A stretch of DNA of 64,000 nucleotides, from the NCBI GenBank assembly GCA_944321295.1, contig CALUKU010000012.1, forward strand, positions 1 through 64,000, read 5' to 3'. Each line of letters starts with the position of its first letter. Position 1 is the first letter of the stretch. The notes under the pieces are model-generated. The model searched no databases, was not told the DNA's origin, and saw only the letters and a program-made list of their open reading frames with translations. Positions 15,040 to 24,696 of the stretch are shown in pieces. The DNA comes from an uncultured Prevotella sp. Lineage in GTDB: Bacteria > Bacteroidota > Bacteroidia > Bacteroidales > Bacteroidaceae. Position numbers and translations under genes: made by a program.

Positions 15040-17289
15040 ATGAGCGAACTACCCTATCTCGTAAAAGACCTCGCGCTGATACTCATCGTGGCAGGCATAG
15101 TAACCATAGTGTTCAAGAAGCTGAAACAGCCGCTCGTGCTGGGCTATGTAGTGGCGGGGTTCCTCGTCAGCCCGCACATGCCTTACACCATGTCGGTAAT
15201 CGACCGCACCGACATCGGCACGTGGGGCGACATAGGCGTGATGTTCCTCCTGTTCTCCTTAGGCCTCGACTTCTCGTTCAAGAAGATAATGAGGATGGGC
15301 GCCTCGCCCGTGATAGCCACATGCTCGGTAGTGTTCTGCATGGTGGTGCTCGGCATTGTGGCGGGCCACGCCTTCGGATGGAGCCGCATGGACTGCATCT
15401 TCCTCGGCGGAATGTTGGCTATGAGCTCCACCACCATAATATATAAGGCCTTCGACGACCTCGGCCTTAGGCAGCAACGCTTCGCCGGACTCGTGATGAG
15501 CGTGCTCATACTTGAAGACATCCTCGCCATCGTGATGATGGTAATGCTGTCGGCAATAGCCGCCGGCAGCAATCCCGCCGGCGGACAGATGATAGGCAGC
15601 GTGCTCAAGATTGCCTTCTTCCTGATACTCTGGTTCGTCGTCGGAATATTCCTCATACCGTGGATGTTGCGGTCGATGCGCAAGCTGATCAACAACGAAA
15701 CGCTGCTCATCGTGTCGCTCGGCTTGTGCTGCGCCATGGCCGTGCTGTCGACGCAAGTTGGCTTCAGCAGCGCCTTCGGAGCGTTCGTCATGGGCTCCAT
15801 ACTGGCCGAAACCATCGAGGCCGACAGCATAATAAAGCTCGTAGAGCCTGTAAAAAACCTGTTCGGGGCGGTGTTCTTCGTGTCGGTCGGCATGCTTGTC
15901 GACCCCCACATACTTGCCGAATACGCCCTGCCGATAGTCCTGCTCGTGCTGACAATAGTCATCGGCCAGGCCGTCTTCGGCTCACTCAGCTTCCTGATAA
16001 GCGGCCAGTCGCTCAAATCGGCCATGCAGTGCGGCTTCTCTATGGCGCAAATCGGCGAGTTCTCGTTCATCATCGCCTCGCTCGGACTTTCGCTCGGAGT
16101 CATCAGCAAGTTCCTTTATCCCGTTGTGGTGGCCGTTTCAGTCATAACGACTTTCCTCACGCCATACATGATCAAGGCCGCCACGCCGTGCTACGGGATG
16201 TTGGAACGCCGCCTGCCCGGGAAGTGGATAACGGCGCTTAACAACATAACGCTGAGCCCGCAAACGTCGCATCCCGAGCGTAAATGGAAGAGCCTGATAA
16301 TACAGATGACGCGAACGACGGTCATTTACTCGATACTTTCGGGCGCAACCATATTTCTGATGTTCACCTTCTTCCTGCCGTTCATACGACAGATTTTGCC
16401 ACATTGGTGGGCGAACGCCGTGTGCGGACTTACCACGCTGCTGTTCATCGCGCCGTTCCTGCGCGCCATCGTGATGAAAAAGAACCACAGCGAAGAGTTC
16501 AAGGCGCTGTGGAGCGAGAAGCCATACAACAAGCTTCCGCTGCTGTTCACCATCCTCGTGCGCCTCGTCATAGCGTCGGCCTTCGTCTTTTACATCTGCA
16601 ACTACCTGACACGCTTTACCAATGCGCTGATGATCAGCATTGCGCTGGCAGCCGTCGCGCTGATGATAATATCGCGTTCGCTCAAGAGGCGCAGCATAAA
16701 GATGGAGCGCATGTTCATGCAGAACCTGCGTTCGCGCGAGATAGCGGCCGAGGTTCTCGGCCACAAGCGCCCGCTTTACGAGGGCCGCCTGTTAGACCGT
16801 GACATACACATAGCCGACTTCAAGGTGCCCGAGAACTCTCTCTGGGCCGGCAAGACGCTGTATGAGCTGGGCCTTCGCAACAAGTACGGGGTGCACGTAA
16901 GCGGCATACTGCGCGGTATCCAGCGCATAAACATACCCAACGGACGTACTATCATATTTCCGTGCGACGTCATCCAGGCCATCGGCAGCGACGAACAGCT
17001 GACCCAACTGAACACCGCGCTCAACAAGGAAATACGCCAGAAGGACCCCGACATAGAGAAACGCGAGATGAAACTGCGCCAAGTTATAATTAACGAGGAG
17101 GGCGCCTTCGCCGGAAAAACGATGAAGGAGAGCGGCATAAGGGATAAATACAACTGCATGGTGGTGGGCCTGGAGGAGGGAAAGAAGAACCTTTCGTTCG
17201 TAGACCCGTCACGTAAGCTCGAGGCGGGCGACATAATCTGGATTGTAGGCGAGGCCGAAGACCTTGAAAGGTTCAACGATAATAATTAA
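15040..17289 (+). CDS. Cation:proton antiporter (CPA2 family) with two TrkA-C domains
   Basis: Encodes 749 residues. The first 400 residues are a monovalent cation:proton antiporter domain with about a dozen membrane segments and the family signatures GYVVAGFLVSP, MFLLFSLGLDFSFKK, AMSSTTIIYKAFDDLGL, SAFGAFVMGSILAET and FFVSVGMLVDP. Additional hydrophobic segments (about residues 425-545) follow. The cytoplasmic C-terminus has two consecutive TrkA-C (RCK-C) modules (around residues 590-665 and 680-745, ending LEAGDIIWIVGEAEDL). No Rossmann TrkA-N domain is apparent between them, unlike KefB/KefC. It probably exchanges K+ or Na+ for H+ across the inner membrane; the ion is not predictable from sequence. 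Confidence 0.88.
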   Translation: MSELPYLVKDLALILIVAGIVTIVFKKLKQPLVLGYVVAGFLVSPHMPYTMSVIDRTDIGTWGDIGVMFLLFSLGLDFSFKKIMRMGASPVIATCSVVFCMVVLGIVAGHAFGWSRMDCIFLGGMLAMSSTTIIYKAFDDLGLRQQRFAGLVMSVLILEDILAIVMMVMLSAIAAGSNPAGGQMIGSVLKIAFFLILWFVVGIFLIPWMLRSMRKLINNETLLIVSLGLCCAMAVLSTQVGFSSAFGAFVMGSILAETIEADSIIKLVEPVKNLFGAVFFVSVGMLVDPHILAEYALPIVLLVLTIVIGQAVFGSLSFLISGQSLKSAMQCGFSMAQIGEFSFIIASLGLSLGVISKFLYPVVVAVSVITTFLTPYMIKAATPCYGMLERRLPGKWITALNNITLSPQTSHPERKWKSLIIQMTRTTVIYSILSGATIFLMFTFFLPFIRQILPHWWANAVCGLTTLLFIAPFLRAIVMKKNHSEEFKALWSEKPYNKLPLLFTILVRLVIASAFVFYICNYLTRFTNALMISIALAAVALMIISRSLKRRSIKMERMFMQNLRSREIAAEVLGHKRPLYEGRLLDRDIHIADFKVPENSLWAGKTLYELGLRNKYGVHVSGILRGIQRINIPNGRTIIFPCDVIQAIGSDEQLTQLNTALNKEIRQKDPDIEKREMKLRQVIINEEGAFAGKTMKESGIRDKYNCMVVGLEEGKKNLSFVDPSRKLEAGDIIWIVGEAEDLERFNDNN

Positions 17290-17313
17290 TAGTTAGGAAG
17301 ATGTTGAACTAAA

Positions 17314-17379
17314 AATTAAGAGTTAAGAATTAAGAAAACATGCCACGTTGGTGATTATCTTAATTCTTAACTCTTAATT
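17314..17379. terminator. Perfect 22-bp hairpin in a convergent gap
   Basis: AATTAAGAGTTAAGAATTAAGA-type arm at 17314-17335 is exactly complementary to 17358-17379. It lies between the stops of the antiporter (+) and lptD (-) and could terminate both. Confidence 0.7.
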
Positions 17380-17388
17380 ATTAAATTC

Positions 17389-20238
17389 CTAATACCACTG
17401 CACGGCGTTGCTGAAGCCGCTGCGCTTGTCGTACTTCAGGGCGTCGGTAAGCGTCGCGGCGTTGCAGCGGAACGAGAAGTTATACGACGTGTAGGGCGCA
17501 AGCACCACCGAACAGCTCATGTTAAAGCAGTGAAGGTCACGCTGAAGCGAGGCCGTAGTCATTGACAGCGCGTGCTCGTCGAAGTCGTAACCAGACGAGA
17601 AACTGATGTTCCAGCCGTCGCTGATGCGTATGTTTCCGCTGAAGTTAAGTGTCTGCGTGAAGCGGTAAGGGTAACGCATCGACTTGGTGTTGAACTTTTC
17701 CCGCCTAGTATCTTCGCGCATGGTTACGCCGTAACCGAAGGTGAGCGACCAGGGCATTGAGAACTTCATGTATCCGTCCTCGTCGGTTTCGGCCATGCCG
17801 GCGTTCTCCTTGCGGGCGCCGTGCTGTCCGCGCACGAGGTCGTCGTCAACGTTGGTTTCGATGTCGGTGTTGTCAAGTTCGTCGTCGTCCTCCTCGTCTT
17901 CATCGTCCTTGTCGTCGCCCTTTCCGAACCATTTCTTTATCTTCTCAGGCGTAAGCGTGAACGATATGTTCTGCGAGAAGCCCTGGAAACGGCCGAAGCG
18001 ACCGCGGCTATACTCGGTGTGAGTGCCCACGTAGGGGTTGCCGCTCTCGTCAAGCTCGTAGGCATAGGTGGCGAACACGGCGTTCATGTTGAACGTATAG
18101 TTCTTCCACCACTTAAGACGCAGCCTCACCTGCAGGTCGCTCCACGGGCGTTCCTTGTCCGCCATGTTGTAGCCGAAGTTGAAACCAAGCTCGTCGATAA
18201 TGCTAAGCTTCTTGAAGCCGGTGGAGTCTTTGTCTGACTTCACCTTCATCTCTATGTTGTTTGAGATGTCGAACGTTATGCTTCCGGTCTTTCCGCGCGA
18301 CGGAGTACCGAAGATACTGTTCTGGAACGGGTTATACTCAACCAGCTCAACGCTGCCGTCGGGGTTTGTCTTCTGGTAGGTTTCGTAGTAGCGCGAACCG
18401 TTGTCGGGCGCGTAGCTGAACGACACCTGCGGCGTGATGACGTGGCGTATGGCCTCAATCTTGTCGCCGAAAATCTTCTTTGACGGCAGCCAGAAGCCGT
18501 AAAGCTTTGTAGAGGCACTGAGGCTTAGGCTCCAGTCGTAAACGTTATAGAAACCGTATGACGTGTCGCGCACGGCCACCTGGCGGTCTGCGTCCCACGA
18601 CTGCATCTCCTTGTTGGTGTACATGCGGTCGGTGAAGCGGAACGAGGGGTTGATGTTAAGATAGTTGAACAGGGTGAAGTTGGCCTGTATAGGTATCTCG
18701 TGGCGGAAGGCGTTGCGCCAGTCCTTGATGAGGTTCGACTTGAAAAGCATGCTCTCCTTCGTGTCGATAGAGTTCTCGAACTGACCCGTGTAGCTCATAG
18801 AAATCTTCTCGTACCAGCGTTCCTTGCCGGCCATGTGCTTGCGCTTGAAGGGATAGAAGCGGCTTACGGAGATGTTGAGGTTGGGCAGCGAGAGGCTCAC
18901 CGTTGAGTCAATCATGTTCTGGCTGAGGTTGGCCGTTCCGCTGAGCGACATGCCTATGCTCGAGAACGTAGAGCTCCAGCTTACGCTTGACGTGCGCAGG
19001 CTCTGCGTGTAACTCTGCGGGTTGTACATGCTGGTGAGGTTGTTGCGCTCGTAAGAGGTTGACGCGAAGTTGACGCTGGCCGACAGGCTGGTGTACGGGT
19101 TGGCCTTAGCGTCCTGGCGGTGGCTCCACTGCAGCTTGAAGCTTGTCTGCTCGGCATAGTCGGGCATGCCCTTGTCGCCGTTCTTGGTGTTCTGGTAACT
19201 GAAGAAGAAGCTGCCGCTGTACTTATATCTCTTGCGGTAGTTGCTGGCTACGGACACGCCCCACGAGCCTTTGGTGTATATCTCGCCGAGCAGCTTCAGG
19301 TCCCACTTGTCGCTGATGGCGAAGTAGTATCCGCCGTCGCGCAGGTAGAAGCCGCGCGAGCTCTCGTCGCCGTAGCTCGGCATGATGAAGCCGCTCGAAT
19401 AGCTCTTGGTGAAGGGGAAGAAGCCGTAAGGGATGGCAAGCGGCAGGGGAACGTCGGCCACAACGAGGTAGGCCGGGCCGAAAACGACGTCCTTGCCGGG
19501 GCGCACCTTAGCCCGCGAGAGGGCTATGTAGAAGTCGGGGTGCTCCTGGTCACAGGTGGTGTAGCGGCCGTGCTGCAGATAGAGCACGCCGCTCGAGTCG
19601 CGCTTCGACTGCTCGCTGGAGAGGAAGCCGTCCTGCTGCGCCGTGTAGACGCTGTTGATGAAGCCCTTCTTTGTCTTGAAGTTGAACGACATCGTGTCGC
19701 TCTCGTAGGTGTCCTGCCCCATCGTGAAGACGGGCTTGCCGGTCACTTCGCCGGTCGTGTCGGCCGTACCCGTGGCGTAAACGAGGCTGCTGTCGAGGCT
19801 CATGCGTATGCGGTCGCTCTTGAGGTCCATGTTCTGGTACTTCACGTTAGAGTTTCCGAACAGGCGCGCCTGCTTCGTAACGGCGTCGTAAACGAGCGAG
19901 TCGTCCGACGTGAACTCAACCGGCGCGTCGAGGCCGTTAGACTTCCTGCGGTTTATGCTGTCAAGGCGTATGGAGTCGTCAACCTGCTTGTTGTGCTTGT
20001 AAATGGCTAACTGCATCGAGTCCATCTTCGTCGTGTCAGGCCCTTCGGCGAGCTTAGCCGAGTCGCCGGCCATGCTGTCGGCCACGGCCTTGACCGCTAC
20101 GGACAACAGGCTGTCGTCCGGAACGGAGTCAGCAGGCTCGTTTCCGGTGTTTCTTCCACCTAAAATCGGCATGGTTGGTTCGGCCATCATGAACATGAAA
20201 GCTGACAGCAGAACGAATATGACTGTTTTTGTTCTCAT
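17389..20238 (-). CDS. lptD: LPS assembly protein LptD (Bacteroidetes type)
   Basis: Encodes 949 residues with an N-terminal signal sequence. LptD is the outer-membrane beta-barrel that inserts lipopolysaccharide into the outer leaflet. Residues about 110-250 form the OstA/LptA-like beta-jellyroll (DDSLVYDAVTKQARLFGNSNVKY, listed here in part), and the following segment YLVVADVPLPLAIPYGFFPF is the conserved entrance to the barrel. The rest is a long run of amphipathic strands. A highly acidic stretch of Asp/Glu near residues 775-800 probably forms an exposed loop. The gene has its own promoter just upstream. Family known from Bacteroidales as LptD or OstA-like; no lptE neighbour is seen. Confidence 0.88.
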   Translation of the reverse strand: MRTKTVIFVLLSAFMFMMAEPTMPILGGRNTGNEPADSVPDDSLLSVAVKAVADSMAGDSAKLAEGPDTTKMDSMQLAIYKHNKQVDDSIRLDSINRRKSNGLDAPVEFTSDDSLVYDAVTKQARLFGNSNVKYQNMDLKSDRIRMSLDSSLVYATGTADTTGEVTGKPVFTMGQDTYESDTMSFNFKTKKGFINSVYTAQQDGFLSSEQSKRDSSGVLYLQHGRYTTCDQEHPDFYIALSRAKVRPGKDVVFGPAYLVVADVPLPLAIPYGFFPFTKSYSSGFIMPSYGDESSRGFYLRDGGYYFAISDKWDLKLLGEIYTKGSWGVSVASNYRKRYKYSGSFFFSYQNTKNGDKGMPDYAEQTSFKLQWSHRQDAKANPYTSLSASVNFASTSYERNNLTSMYNPQSYTQSLRTSSVSWSSTFSSIGMSLSGTANLSQNMIDSTVSLSLPNLNISVSRFYPFKRKHMAGKERWYEKISMSYTGQFENSIDTKESMLFKSNLIKDWRNAFRHEIPIQANFTLFNYLNINPSFRFTDRMYTNKEMQSWDADRQVAVRDTSYGFYNVYDWSLSLSASTKLYGFWLPSKKIFGDKIEAIRHVITPQVSFSYAPDNGSRYYETYQKTNPDGSVELVEYNPFQNSIFGTPSRGKTGSITFDISNNIEMKVKSDKDSTGFKKLSIIDELGFNFGYNMADKERPWSDLQVRLRLKWWKNYTFNMNAVFATYAYELDESGNPYVGTHTEYSRGRFGRFQGFSQNISFTLTPEKIKKWFGKGDDKDDEDEEDDDELDNTDIETNVDDDLVRGQHGARKENAGMAETDEDGYMKFSMPWSLTFGYGVTMREDTRREKFNTKSMRYPYRFTQTLNFSGNIRISDGWNISFSSGYDFDEHALSMTTASLQRDLHCFNMSCSVVLAPYTSYNFSFRCNAATLTDALKYDKRSGFSNAVQWY

Positions 20239-20252
20239 CGCGATGCAGGGTG

Positions 20253-20260
20253 CAAATTTA
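20253..20260 (-). promoter_or_regulatory. -7 box of lptD
   Basis: Minus strand TAAATTTG, exact TAnnTTTG, 14 bases before the lptD ATG. Confidence 0.6.
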
Positions 20261-20474
20261 CTGAAATAAAACCTAATAGCCCTTCAAATTTTTCATTTTC
20301 TTGATAATTTAACTTTTAAACCGCCATGCGAAGCACGCCCGCCACGGCGTAAAAAGCTGTAATCCAGGCGCTTGCAGCATGTGCAGATACGGCCAAGCGC
20401 ACGCCGCAACAGCCCGTCGGCAGGCGCATTACGAGGCGGCTTTGCGTCGGCGTGTAACTGTTTGATTATCAGCC

Positions 20475-20562
20475 ACTTTGCAATATGCCGCCTTTCATCG
20501 TGCAAAAGGCGGCATATTAGGCGGTGAAAGGTAACATTTCGGCGTGCGAAAGGCAAGCTCCC
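20475..20562. repeat. Four-unit 22-bp palindromic array A3
   Basis: Units 20475-20496, 20497-20518, 20519-20540, 20541-20562. Units 1 and 2 are reverse complements over AATATGCCGCCTTT / AAAGGCGGCATATT. A TTTGATTATCA box at 20461-20471 lies directly to the left. Located in the divergent gap between lptD and the DUF362 gene. Confidence 0.85.
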
Positions 20563-20663
20563 GCAAACCCGGCGACGGCACGGCGCAAAACGCCCCGTGG
20601 CACACTGCGTCAGAGAAAACACGAAGACGACGGACAAAATTAATTAAAAACATGCGGCAAGGC

Positions 20664-20694
20664 TTTGCTTTGTTCATTAAATTCACTAATTTTG
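20664..20694 (+). promoter_or_regulatory. Promoter of the DUF362 gene
   Basis: TTTG (20664-20667), 19-bp spacer, TAATTTTG (20687-20694): exact consensus. Leader about 70 bases. Confidence 0.82.
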
Positions 20695-20770
20695 CCATGT
20701 TATAACCGCACCGCCAGGAGCGGCAGACATGCGGCAGCACGACTTAAACTAAAACAACATACAAGACATT

Positions 20771-21919
20771 ATGAACGGAACAAACTCACAAGAAACGTCG
20801 AAGGTGTTCTTCACCGACTTCCGCTGCAAGCCTGACGAAGGACGCGCCGACAAGCTGAAGCGCCTGATTAAGGCCGCCGGTATTGACAAGATAGACATGG
20901 ACGGCAAGTTCGTCGCCATAAAGATGCACTTCGGCGAACTTGGCAACATGAGCTTCCTGCGCCCCAACTACGCCCGCGCCGTTGTTGACGTGGTGAAGCA
21001 GCTAGGCGGCAAACCGTTCCTCACCGACTGCAACACGCTCTACCCCGGCAGCCGAAAGAACGCCCTTGAGCACCTCTACTGCGCTTGGGAAAACGGCTTC
21101 ACGCCGCTGACCGTCGGCTGCCCCGTACTGATAGGCGACGGACTGAAGGGCACCGACGACGTCAGCGTGCCCGTGGCCGGAGGCGAATACGTGAAGGAAG
21201 CCAAGATTGGACGCGCCGTGATGGACGCCGACGTGTTCATATCGCTCACGCACTTCAAGGGACACGAGATGACGGGCTTCGGCGGAACGATAAAGAACAT
21301 CGGCATGGGCTGCGGCTCGCGTGCCGGTAAGAAGGAGCAACACTGCAACGGCAAGGCCGTAATAGACCAGGACAAGTGCCGCGGATGCAAGCGCTGCCTG
21401 CGCGAATGTGCGAACGACGGACTCGTGTTCGACGATGAAAAGCGCAAGATGTCAATCAACCAGGACAACTGCGTAGGCTGCGGACGATGCATCGGAGCCT
21501 GCAACTTCGACGCGATACACTTCAACAACGACGCGTCGGTGAAAGACCTCAACTGCCGCATGGCCGAATATACCAAGGCCGTAGTAGACGGCAGACCGTG
21601 CTTCCACATCTCGCTCGTGTGCGACGTTTCGCCCACCTGCGACTGCCACTCGGGCAACGACGTAGCCATCATACCCGACGTAGGCATGTTCGCATCGTTC
21701 GACCCGCTCGCCCTCGACCAGGCCTGCGTCGACTCATGCCTCAAGCAGAGGCCGATGGCTAACACGCAGCTGACCGACGAAATGGCGCGCCCCGACTTCT
21801 GCGACCATCACGACCATTTCGACAACACCAACCCCAACACCGAATATAAGACCTGCCTCGCGCACGCCGAAAAGATTGGCCTGGGCAGCAGGAAGTATGA
21901 AGTGGTGAGAGTGAAGTAG
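20771..21919 (+). CDS. DUF362 protein with two [4Fe-4S] ferredoxin motifs
   Basis: Encodes 382 residues. The N-terminal 190 residues match the DUF362 fold (KVFFTDFRCKPDEGR, KMHFGELGNMSFLRPNYAR, FLTDCNTLYPGSRKNA, THFKGHEMTGFGGTIKN). A bacterial ferredoxin-type insertion follows, with CRGCKRCLREC near residue 203 and CVGCGRCIGAC near residue 233, each able to hold a [4Fe-4S] cluster. The C-terminal part has further cysteines (VCDVSPTCDCH). Such proteins are common in anaerobes and presumed to be cytoplasmic iron-sulfur redox proteins, but the substrate is unknown. It is a single-gene unit with its own promoter. Confidence 0.88.
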   Translation: MNGTNSQETSKVFFTDFRCKPDEGRADKLKRLIKAAGIDKIDMDGKFVAIKMHFGELGNMSFLRPNYARAVVDVVKQLGGKPFLTDCNTLYPGSRKNALEHLYCAWENGFTPLTVGCPVLIGDGLKGTDDVSVPVAGGEYVKEAKIGRAVMDADVFISLTHFKGHEMTGFGGTIKNIGMGCGSRAGKKEQHCNGKAVIDQDKCRGCKRCLRECANDGLVFDDEKRKMSINQDNCVGCGRCIGACNFDAIHFNNDASVKDLNCRMAEYTKAVVDGRPCFHISLVCDVSPTCDCHSGNDVAIIPDVGMFASFDPLALDQACVDSCLKQRPMANTQLTDEMARPDFCDHHDHFDNTNPNTEYKTCLAHAEKIGLGSRKYEVVRVK

Positions 21920-21921
21920 AA

Positions 21922-22010
21922 GTGAGAAGGTGAGAAAGTGAGAAGGTGAGAAAGGCGTTGCGGTTTATCAACAACGTATTTCTCACCTTCTCACTTTCTC
22001 ACCTTCTCAC
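21922..22010. terminator. Perfect 32-bp hairpin between convergent genes
   Basis: Arm 21922-21953, made of GTGAGAAGGTGAGAAA repeated, is exactly complementary to 21979-22010; the loop itself contains GTTG/CAAC. It bridges the ends of the DUF362 gene (+) and the HD gene (-). No T run follows on either strand. Confidence 0.7.
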
Positions 22011-22012
22011 CT

Positions 22013-22549
22013 TTACCTGAAGATTTTTTCCATTTCCTTAAACCGCCGCAGCCCTTCGTCGCCGTGCTTGGCTACGCTGCGCTCGGCCTGCTCGAGCGTT
22101 TTCTCACGATCGAGCTTCGTTTTCGAGAAGAACTTGTCGGCGTAACAGATGACTTTCTCCTCTAAAGTTTCGGGCAGAAGGTCGACGTGCGGCAGCGGAA
22201 GGTTCTGCTCCTCAATCTCCTTCAGCGACAATCCGGCGCCCGTATGCCGCTCGCACACCCGTGCATGCCTCGGGTATCCCTCGGCACGCATTATCTCGGC
22301 GCCAAGCACGCCGTGGCGGATGTAAGGCTCCGTGCCGAAACATTTTATGTCGGGAGCGTCGGTTCTGACGACGCCTATGTCATGCACCATGGCCGCCTCC
22401 ATTATGAACTTGCGGTCAAGTCCCAGCTCGGGATGGGCGTCGGCTATTGCCAACGCCTTGCGGGCCACGGCCCGGCTGTGCGTCATCAGGATGGATAAAA
22501 GCTCGGGATTATCTTTGTAATACTTACTTATTATCTGTTCATAATTCAT
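22013..22549 (-). CDS. HD-domain metal-dependent phosphohydrolase
   Basis: Encodes 178 residues from MNYEQIISKYYKDNPELL. The HD fold is shown by the histidine in ILMTHSRAV, the central HD pair in AAMVHDIGVVRTDAPD, and later conserved positions in IRHGVLGAEIMRAEGYPRHARVCERHTG. It ends in a short basic helix. HD proteins hydrolyse nucleotides or phosphoesters, but the substrate here cannot be told. A longer frame begins at 22615 but runs through the hairpin region upstream. It is transcribed in the same direction as the carboxyltransferase gene upstream, from which a hairpin separates it. Confidence 0.85.
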   Translation of the reverse strand: MNYEQIISKYYKDNPELLSILMTHSRAVARKALAIADAHPELGLDRKFIMEAAMVHDIGVVRTDAPDIKCFGTEPYIRHGVLGAEIMRAEGYPRHARVCERHTGAGLSLKEIEEQNLPLPHVDLLPETLEEKVICYADKFFSKTKLDREKTLEQAERSVAKHGDEGLRRFKEMEKIFR

Positions 22550-22605
22550 AATCAATGATTTTTTATCGGGTGAACGATCGTATTGACGAGTCCCTGTAAC
22601 ATAAA

Positions 22606-22670
22606 AATAATGCATAATCCATAACCTTTCGTCAAGCGACCTGCCTGCAGGTTATGAATTATGCATTATT
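22606..22670 (-). terminator. Long stem-loop between carboxyltransferase and HD genes
   Basis: AATAATGCATAAT.CATAACCT at 22606-22627 pairs with AGGTTATG.ATTATGCATTATT at 22649-22670, about 21 bp with one mismatch. Probable 3' end of the carboxyltransferase transcript. Confidence 0.6.
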
Positions 22671-22684
22671 AATTACGAACTAAC

Positions 22685-24466
22685 TCAAGCGTTAATCCAG
22701 TCGCGTTCGATGTAAGCAATCACGTCGCCGCGGTTGACACGCGAGCCTTGCTTTGCCACAATCTCAACGAGTTTGCCGCCAAGCGCTGCCGGAATGGCTT
22801 CAAACTCGCCCCACGACGTGTGCACATAGCAGAAGGTTTCGCCCTCCTTGTAGTGCTGGCCGATGTACGGCTCAAGGCACGGAGTGCACTCGCTGCTGCC
22901 CTCGAAGTCGAAGAACACCTGACCCTTGCACGGCGAAACGATGGCGTCAGCCTTGGCATGCTTGAACGCCGCGATTTCCTCGGGCGTAAGTTTTGTGCCG
23001 AGCTTGGCGTCCTTAGCTTTCTGCAGGTCGGCCAGGAAGCGCTTCTTGGCGGCTCCGCTCTTATAGTCGCGATACTGCTCCGGATGCATTGCAAGCTCGA
23101 ACAGCTCCTCGTCGTCCTTGCCGTATTCCCATCCGTTCTCGTCCATCTCCTTCTTGAAGTCGTCCAAAGCGTTGGGAATAAGCGTGTGCGGGTCGGCGTC
23201 GGTGAACTCGCGTCCTTGCTTTGCAGCCAGCTCTACGAGTTCCGGGTCGATGGTTCCGGGTATCTTTCCGCTCTTTCCAAGTATCATTCCCCACATCGAG
23301 TCGTCCATCATGACAAAACGTCCCTTGCCCTGAGCCATGGTCAACAGGTTCAACAGGGCGATGTTCTTGACGTATTGCGAGAACGGAGTAACCAATGGAG
23401 GATAACCAACGCGCGGCCAAACGTAAGCCACTTCGTCAAACAGCTTGACGAGAAGCTCGTCAGTTGTCAGTTCAGGTTGTCCCTTGCTCTTGAGCGCCGA
23501 GTTGATAGAACGGTGTATGCCGGCCAAGTCTGCCATCATACTTCCCATCATACCGCCGGGCAGTCCGCAGCCGAGCAGCAGCGAACTCATCTGCTTGTTG
23601 CCCGGATTAATGAAGTAACCCAGCCACTCGTCGATGAACTCCTGCGTCAGCGTACGTGCACGCATGTATGCGTTCATGTCTATTTCGGCAACCTCAAAGC
23701 CCTCGTTCTTCAGCATGCTCTGCACGGAGATAATGTCCGGATGCACCTTACCCCATGACAAAGGCTCGATTGCCGTGTCGATAACGTCGCCACCGTTGTT
23801 GCACACTTCGAGTATCGAAGCCATAGAAAGGCCCGGTCCCGAGTGGCCGTGATACTGTATAATAACGTCAGGATGTTTTGTCTTTATGGCCTTGGTCAGC
23901 TTTCCGAGCATTGCAGGCTGTCCTATTCCGGCCATGTCCTTGAGGCAAATCTCGGTTGCGCCGGCTGCTATCACCTGGTCGGCAATATTGCTGTAATACT
24001 CCACCGTGTGTATGGGCGAAGTGGTGATGCAGAGCGTTGCCTGCGGTGTCATGCCCGCCTCAAGCGCCCACTTGATACTCGGTATTATGTTGCGCACGTC
24101 GTTAAGACCGCAGAATATACGTGGAATGTCGACGCCCTGGGCATGCTTCACCTTGTACATGAGGCGGCGCACGTCGTCGGGCACAGGATACATGCGCAAC
24201 GCATTGAGGCCGCGGTCAAGCATGTGGGTCTTTATGCCCACCTCGTTGAACGGCTTACAGAAAGCACGAACAGCGTCGTTCGGATTTTCACCGGCAAGCA
24301 GATTAACCTGCTCAAAGGCTCCTCCGTTCGTTTCAACACGAGAGAAGCAACCCATGTCGATGATTGCCGGAGCAATACGTTCGAGCTGGTCTTTGCGAGG
24401 TTGGAACTTGCCTGAAGACTGCCACATGTCACGATAGACTAGACTAAACTGGATTTTCTTTTTCAT
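22685..24466 (-). CDS. Oxaloacetate decarboxylase / pyruvate carboxylase subunit B-like carboxyltransferase
   Basis: Encodes 593 residues. An N-terminal TIM-barrel carboxyltransferase domain is recognised by YRDMWQSSGKF, TNGGAFEQVNLLAGENP, the lysine-containing ICLKDMAGIG and metal-ligand motif YHGHSGPG. The middle is the PYC_OADA domain (GLPGGMMGSM, WPRVGYPPLVTPFSQ). The C-terminal 80 residues have the biotinyl-lipoyl fold (YKEGETFCYVH ... GGKLVEIVAKQGSRVNRGDVIAYIE), but where EAMKM with the biotinylated lysine is expected the sequence reads HTSWGEFEA, without lysine. It may therefore act on a separate biotin carrier protein, or the tail is structural. The promoter is at 24530. Substrate (oxaloacetate, pyruvate or methylmalonyl-CoA) is not decided. 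Confidence 0.85.
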   Translation of the reverse strand: MKKKIQFSLVYRDMWQSSGKFQPRKDQLERIAPAIIDMGCFSRVETNGGAFEQVNLLAGENPNDAVRAFCKPFNEVGIKTHMLDRGLNALRMYPVPDDVRRLMYKVKHAQGVDIPRIFCGLNDVRNIIPSIKWALEAGMTPQATLCITTSPIHTVEYYSNIADQVIAAGATEICLKDMAGIGQPAMLGKLTKAIKTKHPDVIIQYHGHSGPGLSMASILEVCNNGGDVIDTAIEPLSWGKVHPDIISVQSMLKNEGFEVAEIDMNAYMRARTLTQEFIDEWLGYFINPGNKQMSSLLLGCGLPGGMMGSMMADLAGIHRSINSALKSKGQPELTTDELLVKLFDEVAYVWPRVGYPPLVTPFSQYVKNIALLNLLTMAQGKGRFVMMDDSMWGMILGKSGKIPGTIDPELVELAAKQGREFTDADPHTLIPNALDDFKKEMDENGWEYGKDDEELFELAMHPEQYRDYKSGAAKKRFLADLQKAKDAKLGTKLTPEEIAAFKHAKADAIVSPCKGQVFFDFEGSSECTPCLEPYIGQHYKEGETFCYVHTSWGEFEAIPAALGGKLVEIVAKQGSRVNRGDVIAYIERDWINA

Positions 24467-24529
24467 AATTAGATTTTTTTGGTTGCATGACCATTCACAA
24501 TGTCACCCGTTTATTATAAAACTTATGTG

Positions 24530-24537
24530 CAAAAATA
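24530..24537 (-). promoter_or_regulatory. -7 box of the carboxyltransferase gene
   Basis: Minus strand TATTTTTG, exact TAnnTTTG, 63 bases upstream of the start codon. Confidence 0.6.
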
Positions 24538-24696
24538 GGAATTTTTCCGAATACTTACATCCAAACCCGAAAAAATAACGCGGCTAAAAGAAAAGATAAA
24601 CAATTTTAACTAAAAAGCGACGGACAAACGGCCGTTTTTGCAAAATTCAGCTACCAAACAACGATTTAGGCTCCTTTCAATCCGTAAGCGGCAACA

